Source of the DNA: Natronomonas sp.
Lineage (GTDB): Archaea > Halobacteriota > Halobacteria > Halobacteriales > Haloarculaceae
DNA length: 5,659 bases
Reading direction: 5' to 3'
NCBI GenBank assembly: GCA_007121575.1
Contig: SKKJ01000035.1
Coordinates: forward strand, 1-5,659
Position numbers and translations under genes: made by a program. The notes beneath the pieces were generated by a model. That model saw only the letters and a program-made list of their open reading frames with translations. It had not been told where the DNA came from and searched no databases. Positions 1 through 4,560 of the stretch are shown piece after piece. Numbering within the stretch: the first letter of the stretch is position 1; every line of letters starts with the position of its first letter.

Positions 1-423
1 CTGCTCGCGACGGCGGCGGAAAACGGCTCACTCACCGAGGCAGTCCTGTATTGGGATCCCGCTAACGAAACCTTCGAAGGTGCTCCGCAACGAGGGTTCT
101 ACTCGCGGGGGCCACCGAACGCATTCGGCACAGCGCTCGAACAAACGTTCTCACAGCGGCAGGTCGCATTTAACGTGAACGTCCGATATTCGACTGGGAA
201 CGGGACGGACGTCGAGCCAATGATACGGATGGGAGAACCGAGCGATAACGCGGTTACGGCGGCTCGATCGGTAGGGCTTTACCGACATTCACAGCTCAGT
301 GGATCGGAAAACAAAACGCTTGAGAACGTCAGTAATGAGTTCTACGCACCAGATGTAAGCAGCGGCAGCGATAGCCAGCTGTACAACGTCGTCGAAGTGG
401 AGGTGACCGTATGGAGGAAATGA
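1..423 (+). CDS. Pilin-like operon protein, C-terminal part (DUF7288-like), 5' truncated by the window edge
   Basis: The frame is open from base 1 to the TGA at 421-423, giving 140 residues with no start in a sensible place, so the N-terminus lies outside the window. The visible part begins LLATAAENGSLTEAVLYW and ends YNVVEVEVTVWRK. This matches my memory of the C-terminal half of the haloarchaeal DUF7288 family, whose members normally begin with a pilin-like hydrophobic helix; that helix cannot be seen here. N-glycosylation sequons (NET, NKT, NVS) fit an extracellular domain. The function is unknown. Its stop overlaps the start of the next gene by 13 bp, so it is translationally coupled to the pilin-like genes downstream and probably belongs to the same assembly. 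Family assignment is recognition by style, not a search. Confidence 0.85.
   Translation: MLATAAENGSLTEAVLYWDPANETFEGAPQRGFYSRGPPNAFGTALEQTFSQRQVAFNVNVRYSTGNGTDVEPMIRMGEPSDNAVTAARSVGLYRHSQLSGSENKTLENVSNEFYAPDVSSGSDSQLYNVVEVEVTVWRK
399..406 (+). promoter_or_regulatory. Shine-Dalgarno site that favours the ATG at 411
   Basis: GGAGGTGA is a perfect match to the archaeal anti-Shine-Dalgarno sequence. It lies inside the end of the upstream gene. Its GGAGG core ends 7 nt before the ATG at 411, which is good spacing. A second GGAGG at 413-417 sits only 2 nt before the in-frame ATG at 420, which is too close. The site therefore favours 411 as the start. Confidence 0.65.
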
Positions 424-1259
424 ACGATCGCGGGCAGCTACTCTTGGTCGCTGGGATCTTGCTTGCGGTCGTATTTGTGGCGCTCGCCCTCCTCGTCAAC
501 GCCGCGATCTACACCGACAACGTGGCGACCCGTGGCGGCGATTCGGCGGGTGAAGCACTCGAATATCAGGCGAGTGTCGTCGGTGCGGTCGGCGAATTGC
601 TCGATGCAGAAAACGCCAACGACGCGCACGAAAACCGTACGGAGATTCGCGATTCGATCAGAGACGGGAGCGAAGATATCTCGAGGATTTATGCACAAAA
701 TCACCTCCGCCGCGGTGCTACCACGGCGATCGACACTGAGGGAATGACGTTCGAAGATGGACTATTGATACGCGAATCAAGCGTTGAGGACTTCGAAGAG
801 TGGAGCGCGAACGCCAGCGCTGTGCGTCAGTTTGTGATCGAACTCGACACGGGAAATATGACCAGGAACGAACCGTTCCGAATCGATATTAACGGGACGG
901 AAGTCGAAGTTAACAAAACCGAAGATGAACTGATAGTCCGCGGAGGTGTTGAAGGAATCGAATGCACCACAGACGTCGCAGAAACCGTGCGATTCGATGT
1001 CACTGGGGAGCGTTTCGACGGCGAACCATGCCGATTCGGCTGGCCGACACTCGACGACGAGAGCCAGATCAGTCTCGAAGACGGGACGAACGGCGGTGGA
1101 ACCTATGAACTGACGATCCGTCCGAGCGGCCAACAGACCGGACTCCCGGGAGAAACAATCGACACGATCTATCGCGTTGCTGTTGGTCTTCGCATCGACA
1201 CGCCGGATCTCCGATACGGTACGACCGTGCAAATCGCACCAGGTGAGCCCGATGCGTGA
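411..1259 (+). CDS. Pilin-like membrane-anchored extracellular protein (DUF7261-like)
   Basis: This is a 282-residue protein. The N-terminus has a short polar leader, then Arg7-Gly8 followed by Gln9-Leu10 and one hydrophobic helix at about residues 9-33. RG|QL fits the archaeal prepilin peptidase (PibD) motif, with cleavage after Gly8 predicted. The rest is a hydrophilic, acidic, probably extracellular domain with five N-glycosylation sequons (N75, N134, N149, N161, N168). Two cysteines (C185, C207) could form a disulfide. The opening MNDRGQLLLVAG is what I recall for the haloarchaeal DUF7261 family; no biochemical role is known to me. The start is ambiguous. ATG 411 has the better ribosome site, whereas ATG 420 would give MNDRG and a classic ATGA overlap. 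The gene overlaps its neighbours by 13 bp and 8 bp, so it is a core operon member, perhaps a minor pilin or pseudopilin (inference). Confidence 0.85.
   Translation: MEEMNDRGQLLLVAGILLAVVFVALALLVNAAIYTDNVATRGGDSAGEALEYQASVVGAVGELLDAENANDAHENRTEIRDSIRDGSEDISRIYAQNHLRRGATTAIDTEGMTFEDGLLIRESSVEDFEEWSANASAVRQFVIELDTGNMTRNEPFRIDINGTEVEVNKTEDELIVRGGVEGIECTTDVAETVRFDVTGERFDGEPCRFGWPTLDDESQISLEDGTNGGGTYELTIRPSGQQTGLPGETIDTIYRVAVGLRIDTPDLRYGTTVQIAPGEPDA
1241..1246 (+). promoter_or_regulatory. Shine-Dalgarno site for the gene starting at 1252
   Basis: AGGTGA lies inside the end of the upstream gene, 5 nt before the ATG at 1252. It supports that start over an in-frame ATG 75 bases earlier (1177), which would prepend a non-conserved extension before the pilin-like leader and lengthen the overlap with the upstream gene. 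Confidence 0.6.
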
Positions 1260-1695
1260 CGACGAGAGAGCCGTTTCGGTAACGGTCGGATACGTGTTGA
1301 ACTTCGCCGTTGCCGCCATGTTGATCTCGGGGCTGCTCATCGCCGGCAGCGGGCTCATCGAGAGCCAAACACAACAGACGACGGCAGACGAGTTGGCGGT
1401 GATCGGTCATCAACTCGCCGACGAGCTTTCGAGCGCCGACCGACTCGTGCGCGCAGGCGATGTGTCATCCCTTGCGATCCGAAGCGACCTCCCTCAACGA
1501 ACGGCCGGAGGCGGATACACGATCGCACTGGAAGAAGACAGCGACCGGTGGCTGATCACGCTTCGAACGACATCACCCGATGTGACAGTAACGGTACCGG
1601 TGCGACTCCAGACGGATCTGCGAGAAGAGACCGTTAGCGGTGGTCCCGTTCGAATCGAGCACGAAAGCGGGCAGTTGGTGGTGACGGCGAGATGA
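1252..1695 (+). CDS. Small pilin-like protein (DUF7266-like)
   Basis: This is a 147-residue protein starting MRDDERAVSVTVGYVLN. Arg6-Ala7 followed by Val8-Ser9 fits the prepilin peptidase motif, with cleavage after Ala7 predicted. A single hydrophobic helix follows at about residues 8-34. RAVS followed by V-G closely resembles the start of haloarchaeal PilA-type adhesive pilins, which carry R(G/A)VSPVIG. Residues 36-65 are polar and likely helical, as in the continuing alpha-1 helix of a pilin. Residues 75-147 are rich in alternating hydrophobic and Thr/Val residues and end GQLVVTAR, suggesting a compact beta domain. It matches my memory of the haloarchaeal DUF7266 family, which has no known function. 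The start was set by the ribosome site and by the conserved charged leader. It overlaps the previous gene by 8 bp and the next by 4 bp (ATGA). A minor pilin or pseudopilin is the best inference. Confidence 0.87.
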   Translation: MRDDERAVSVTVGYVLNFAVAAMLISGLLIAGSGLIESQTQQTTADELAVIGHQLADELSSADRLVRAGDVSSLAIRSDLPQRTAGGGYTIALEEDSDRWLITLRTTSPDVTVTVPVRLQTDLREETVSGGPVRIEHESGQLVVTAR

Positions 1696-2435
1696 ACGAT
1701 CGCGCTGTGAGCGATGTGGTCGGGTATGTGCTGGTGTTCTCGCTCATTATCGCGACGGTCGGTGTGGTCACGACGGTGGGTTTCAGCACGCTCGATGATC
1801 GACAAAGCGCAGAGCGGATCGGCAACATCGAACGGGCGTTCGACGTGTTCGCGACGAACGTAGAGGATATCTATCGAGAAGGCGCACCGAGCAGGGCGAC
1901 CGAGATGCGACTCGCCGGCGGAGAGATTTATCACGGTGATTCGATCTCGATCACCATCGCCGTGCAAGACGAAGAAGGGACGAACGTGACGGTAACGCCG
2001 CGTCCGTTCGTTTACGCCGATGGCGAGACGGAGATCGTGTACGTCGCCGGATCGGTGATTCGTTCGGAGCCTTCATCAGCGGTCATGCTTCGAGAACCGC
2101 CGTTCTATATGGGTGCAGAGACGGCAATGTTTCCGCTTGTAGATACGTTTCGAACGACGGGACCGGAAACGGTCTCAACGAGCGGTACGGTTCGAATTAC
2201 GAGCACTGCACGACCGATGAACACGACGGTTCCGAGTGCATTCTCCGAGCCCGGACAGACGTATACGATCAGCGTCGAATCACCGCGAAGCGACGCGTGG
2301 GCTCGGTACTTCGAAGAGCAGGACGGGATTGGGAACGTCGTACACGAAGAGTCGGCAGGAATCGTTACCGGAGAGATTGACGCCGAGGAGATCCACGCAC
2401 CGCGGTTTCGGGTTCGGCTGAGGTTTGCTGAGTAA
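1692..2435 (+). CDS. Pilin-like protein (DUF7289-like), paralogue of the converging gene
   Basis: This is a 247-residue protein beginning MNDRAVSDVVGYVLVF. Arg4-Ala5 followed by Val6-Ser7 gives a predicted prepilin peptidase site, and one hydrophobic helix spans about residues 6-31. The ectodomain is acidic with two sequons (N98, N178) and no cysteine. It aligns throughout with residues 1-245 of the opposite-strand 469-residue protein. Shared landmarks are VY-x-(D/S)-G-(E/D)-TEI-x-Y near 107-117, a PP-x-Y motif at 136-139, and VES/IES followed by W-x-x-x-F at 203-207. This start shares an ATGA overlap with the previous stop, and a weak GGTGA lies 7 nt upstream. It resembles the haloarchaeal DUF7289-type proteins. 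It is the last gene of the operon, and its stop is 5 bp from that of the converging paralogue. A surface-exposed minor pilin is the likeliest role (inference). Confidence 0.88.
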   Translation: MNDRAVSDVVGYVLVFSLIIATVGVVTTVGFSTLDDRQSAERIGNIERAFDVFATNVEDIYREGAPSRATEMRLAGGEIYHGDSISITIAVQDEEGTNVTVTPRPFVYADGETEIVYVAGSVIRSEPSSAVMLREPPFYMGAETAMFPLVDTFRTTGPETVSTSGTVRITSTARPMNTTVPSAFSEPGQTYTISVESPRSDAWARYFEEQDGIGNVVHEESAGIVTGEIDAEEIHAPRFRVRLRFAE

Positions 2436-2440
2436 GGAAC

Positions 2441-3850
2441 TCAATCGAGTTCGACGGTAATCGGATTCTCCGAGACGTGAAGGTACGTCAGCGAACTCTC
2501 TCCAGTAACGATCTGATACTCGTCGAGTTCGTCTGCCGACTCGAAGTCTGGCGGTTGGCCACTGATGTCGACGAGCTCACCGATGACCACCCCCTTGACA
2601 TGGGCATTCCCGTTCACATCGACTCGCGAACCGGGTGCGTAAATTATGCCAGTGTATTGGGTGTTCCCTCGAAGAACGACCGATTCAGCGTCGCTGTGAA
2701 CCAAGATCGCGAGTTTGTCGGCCAAACCGCCGGTATTGTACTCGCGCGGTTGTGCATCGACGTTACCACGGACGTAAAACGTGACACTTCCCGATTCCTC
2801 GGGATCCCCATCGAAATCGATATCGAGATCCCCATCGAGGTTGAGATCTCCGTCGATGATCACGGTGATATCGCCATCCGTCGTATTGAACGTCCGCTCG
2901 CCGAGCGTGTAGCCATCGGACTCATTGTACGTTCCCTCGGTGATCTCGTCTTCTTCGTTTTCTGGAATCGAGTCACAACCGTCGTCTGCACACTGTTGAA
3001 TTCGGCTCTCAACGGAGGAGCTGACCGATGGAGCGATCACGTCTTCTTCCCATTCGTCGGGAATGTCGGTGTTCCCCGTTCCCGGGTCGATCGCCTTCGC
3101 CTTGAGTGGCTTGTCCGATTCGATCTGGAACGGAACGGTGAGATCGACTTCTATCGTATCGTTTTCATCGCAGGTTTCTTCTAAAACCCCCTGTGAACGC
3201 TGTCTGAAAAACGTCTCCCAACCGGAACAGTATCGGCTTTCGATGCGGACGAGAACCGTTCCGTCTTCAAGCGGATTCGATCGGTCATCGTCACCATGAA
3301 CGGGATACCACGGAAGGGGTTCGGACCCTCGACGAACGGTGCCACGGACGTCGCCGTTCGCGTGGCCGTTTCCGGACACCGTGATGATCGGAAACGTGAG
3401 CGTTTCAAGGCGGTAGTGATATTCCGGGGGCGAGATCATGCTACTCGATCCGCCGCGATACTCCCAGACGCCCCCGCCCTGGTAGGCGATCTCAGTATCA
3501 CCGGAACGGTATACAATCGCACCGAGAGATGCGTTCTCGATTTCTTCCGGTTCCGATTGACCGGTCCGGTTGATCAAGAGGGTGACGTTCCCCGCGTTCG
3601 GATCGACCGCCAGCTCACCGGTTGACAGCCGCCCCATAGCGAACTGTTGATGGCCCGATTCGCCGAGTCCAACGAGGCTGGCTTTCGAACTGAACTGCGC
3701 CATCGCGTTCTCGGTCTGCGATCGTTCCGCGTCCGCGCGCGTGTCGCTGAGCGCGGTCCCACCGACCAAAAGAAGCGCGACGACAGCCATTGCGGTGATC
3801 CCGAGCAGAAGGATCACTCCGACAGGACTAGAGACACCGCGGTTACTCAT
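2441..3850 (-). CDS. Large pilin-like protein with C-terminal Asp-rich beta-helix-like domain (DUF7289-like plus DUF7305-like)
   Basis: This is a 469-residue protein. The start MSNRGVSSPVGVILLLG is almost a textbook haloarchaeal type IV pilin N-terminus: Arg4-Gly5 cleavage site, then Val-Ser-Ser-Pro-Val-Gly and a hydrophobic helix to about residue 31. Residues 32-245 form an extracellular domain homologous to the whole of the neighbouring 247-residue protein. Residues 250-313 are a linker rich in Asp, Glu and Ser. Residues 315-432 are a repeat region with D-G-D ladders at 333-349, alternating Leu/Ile/Phe, then YAPGSRVDVNGNAHVKG-VVIG. That pattern recalls the DUF7305 domain at the C-terminus of bacterial PilX-like minor pilins and bactofilin-type beta-helices. 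Four cysteines (C208, C227, C287, C292) and six sequons fit a secreted protein. It has its own upstream TATA-like box and is probably leaderless. Possible roles are a tip adhesin or capping minor pilin (inference). Confidence 0.9.
   Translation of the reverse strand: MSNRGVSSPVGVILLLGITAMAVVALLLVGGTALSDTRADAERSQTENAMAQFSSKASLVGLGESGHQQFAMGRLSTGELAVDPNAGNVTLLINRTGQSEPEEIENASLGAIVYRSGDTEIAYQGGGVWEYRGGSSSMISPPEYHYRLETLTFPIITVSGNGHANGDVRGTVRRGSEPLPWYPVHGDDDRSNPLEDGTVLVRIESRYCSGWETFFRQRSQGVLEETCDENDTIEVDLTVPFQIESDKPLKAKAIDPGTGNTDIPDEWEEDVIAPSVSSSVESRIQQCADDGCDSIPENEEDEITEGTYNESDGYTLGERTFNTTDGDITVIIDGDLNLDGDLDIDFDGDPEESGSVTFYVRGNVDAQPREYNTGGLADKLAILVHSDAESVVLRGNTQYTGIIYAPGSRVDVNGNAHVKGVVIGELVDISGQPPDFESADELDEYQIVTGESSLTYLHVSENPITVELD
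2803..2838. repeat. Two 12-bp direct repeats coding for Asp-Gly-Asp turns
   Basis: GATCCCCATCGA occurs at 2803-2814 and again at 2827-2838, 24 bp (eight codons) apart. On the minus strand each copy encodes an Asp-Gly-Asp turn of the C-terminal repeat region of the 469-residue protein. It is a protein-level repeat rather than a mobile or regulatory one. Confidence 0.7.
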
Positions 3851-3872
3851 TCGTTAAGGATACTTCAGATCC

Positions 3873-3882
3873 GCTTATGAAG
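3873..3882 (-). promoter_or_regulatory. Candidate TATA box for the 469-residue pilin-like gene
   Basis: On the minus strand the sequence reads CTTCATAAGC about 23-32 nt before the ATG at 3850. That distance puts transcription start at or near the start codon, so the mRNA would be leaderless, as is common in haloarchaea. No Shine-Dalgarno site precedes the ATG, which agrees. The box is a weak match to the haloarchaeal consensus. Confidence 0.4.
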
Positions 3883-3983
3883 CTCTTGTTCGACTCAGTG
3901 TTCGATTCTCAGCGGATCGTTCACCACAACTGCAATTTCAATCCGAGCCAACACGAAACGACAGAAATGTACTGCATCGTTCG

Positions 3984-3989
3984 TTATAG
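3984..3989 (+). promoter_or_regulatory. Candidate TATA box for the gene at 4029
   Basis: TTATAG lies about 42 nt before the ATG at 4029, predicting transcription start near 4010-4014 and a leader of about 15-20 nt. No convincing Shine-Dalgarno site sits in that leader. The 3851-4028 gap (178 bp) otherwise holds only this box, the opposing one and a short imperfect direct repeat. Confidence 0.4.
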
Positions 3990-4028
3990 ACCCGCGAGAT
4001 TGAAGAGGGATGCCTCTGTGTAGTCGGT

Positions 4029-4259
4029 ATGGACATCGATACTGACGAACTCGTTGCGTCTTTGACACCACGCGAGGAGAACCCAGCGATCAAAACGTAT
4101 CAAAACACCGTTTCAGTCGCCTGTCCGGCGTGTGAGAAACCGTTCGACGACCTCGTCGTCTGTAAGCAGAACCCGACCAGCCTCAATCTCTCGAAACAGC
4201 TGGATCTCTGTGTCGGCGTCGAAGACGATCGGGCGTTCATTTTCACGCACAAACCTTAA
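4029..4259 (+). CDS. Small putative zinc-binding protein (DUF7385-like)
   Basis: This is a 76-residue acidic soluble protein with no signal or membrane segment. A CPAC motif at residues 32-35 is followed by KPFDDLVV, Cys45, Cys61 and a terminal FTH with His74. This arrangement matches my memory of a haloarchaeal family annotated DUF7385 or, in older files, 'flagella cluster protein'. In that family the CPxC, the FC-L and the LLFTH end are conserved. A single zinc site built from C32, C35 and two of C45, C61 and H74 is plausible, but the function is not known to me. It stands alone behind its own TATA-like box and converges on the small membrane gene, with both stops inside one TTAA. The old 'flagella cluster' name comes from gene neighbourhoods elsewhere. 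It is suggestive beside pilin-like genes but proves nothing here. Confidence 0.85.
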   Translation: MDIDTDELVASLTPREENPAIKTYQNTVSVACPACEKPFDDLVVCKQNPTSLNLSKQLDLCVGVEDDRAFIFTHKP

Positions 4260-4459
4260 TCTGAGGCGTCGGCATCCGCCCACGGCCCGATGCCGAACAG
4301 GCGGCCTACCGCCCAGCCGATCAACAGCGGCGTAACGATGAGGAGACCACCGACGCCGACGTATCGAACCGGTGGCGGCTGTAGGGCTAAGTAAAGGAGA
4401 TAGATGGATCCAAGCAGTGGCCATGCTTCTCGGAGAAACCATCGAATGCGATCGAGCAT
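4256..4459 (-). CDS. Small membrane protein with two predicted helices, function unknown
   Basis: Starting at the ATG at 4459 gives 67 residues. An in-frame TTG at 4489 would add ten residues (MTTTPSRAFG) that look like non-coding sequence, so ATG is preferred. The protein opens with an amphipathic, Arg-rich segment (MLDRIRWFLREAW). Two hydrophobic segments follow at about residues 13-27 and 33-55, joined by a QPPPVR loop, and the tail is acidic (WADADASD). This is a believable haloarchaeal inner-membrane hairpin with positive charge at the N-terminal side. I do not recognise a named family. No ribosome site is seen upstream. Its stop shares TTAA with the stop of the converging gene. Being short and upstream of a strong dehydrogenase gene on the other strand, it could be spurious, but the clean membrane pattern and acidic tail argue for a real gene. 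Confidence 0.7.
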   Translation of the reverse strand: MLDRIRWFLREAWPLLGSIYLLYLALQPPPVRYVGVGGLLIVTPLLIGWAVGRLFGIGPWADADASD

Positions 4460-4526
4460 ACCGAATGCTCGGCTCGGAGTGGTGGTCAACGTTCCGAAGC
4501 GACTGTCCCACCGAAAGCCGGAGGGA

Positions 4527-4532
4527 TTTTAA
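4527..4532 (+). promoter_or_regulatory. TATA box of the D-2-hydroxyacid dehydrogenase gene
   Basis: TTTTAA lies 28 nt before the ATG at 4561. Transcription would begin within a few bases of the start codon, giving a leaderless mRNA. This supports 4561 as the true start. The region between 4460 and 4560 holds only promoter sequence for this gene and, presumably, the divergent small membrane gene. Confidence 0.6.
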
Positions 4533-4560
4533 CCGCCGTGTGCTATGGTCTTGGACGACA

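Noticed and set aside
1177..1251. Upstream start for the DUF7266-like gene
   Set aside because: It would put 25 residues before the charged pilin leader. The ribosome site at 1241-1246 and the leader layout both favour 1252.
777..1358. 193-codon open frame on the - strand
   Set aside because: It lies opposite two coupled pilin-like genes with good starts and ribosome sites, and no family features are visible.
2477..3184. 235-codon open frame on the + strand
   Set aside because: It is the shadow of the 469-residue minus-strand gene, which has a pilin-type N-terminus and a paralogue. The shadow product has no recognisable motif.
3851..4028. Possible tRNA or small RNA gene in the intergenic region
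   Set aside because: I could find no cloverleaf arms, no strong stem-loop and no T-rich terminator. Two promoter candidates account for the space.
4460..4489. TTG start for the small membrane protein
   Set aside because: The ten added residues are not membrane-like or conserved-looking, there is no ribosome site, and an ATG lies directly before the amphipathic segment.
4372..4560. 63-residue N-terminal extension of the dehydrogenase
   Set aside because: It would run through the TATA box and the opposite small membrane gene. Family members start near the ATG at 4561, and the extension shows no homology pattern.
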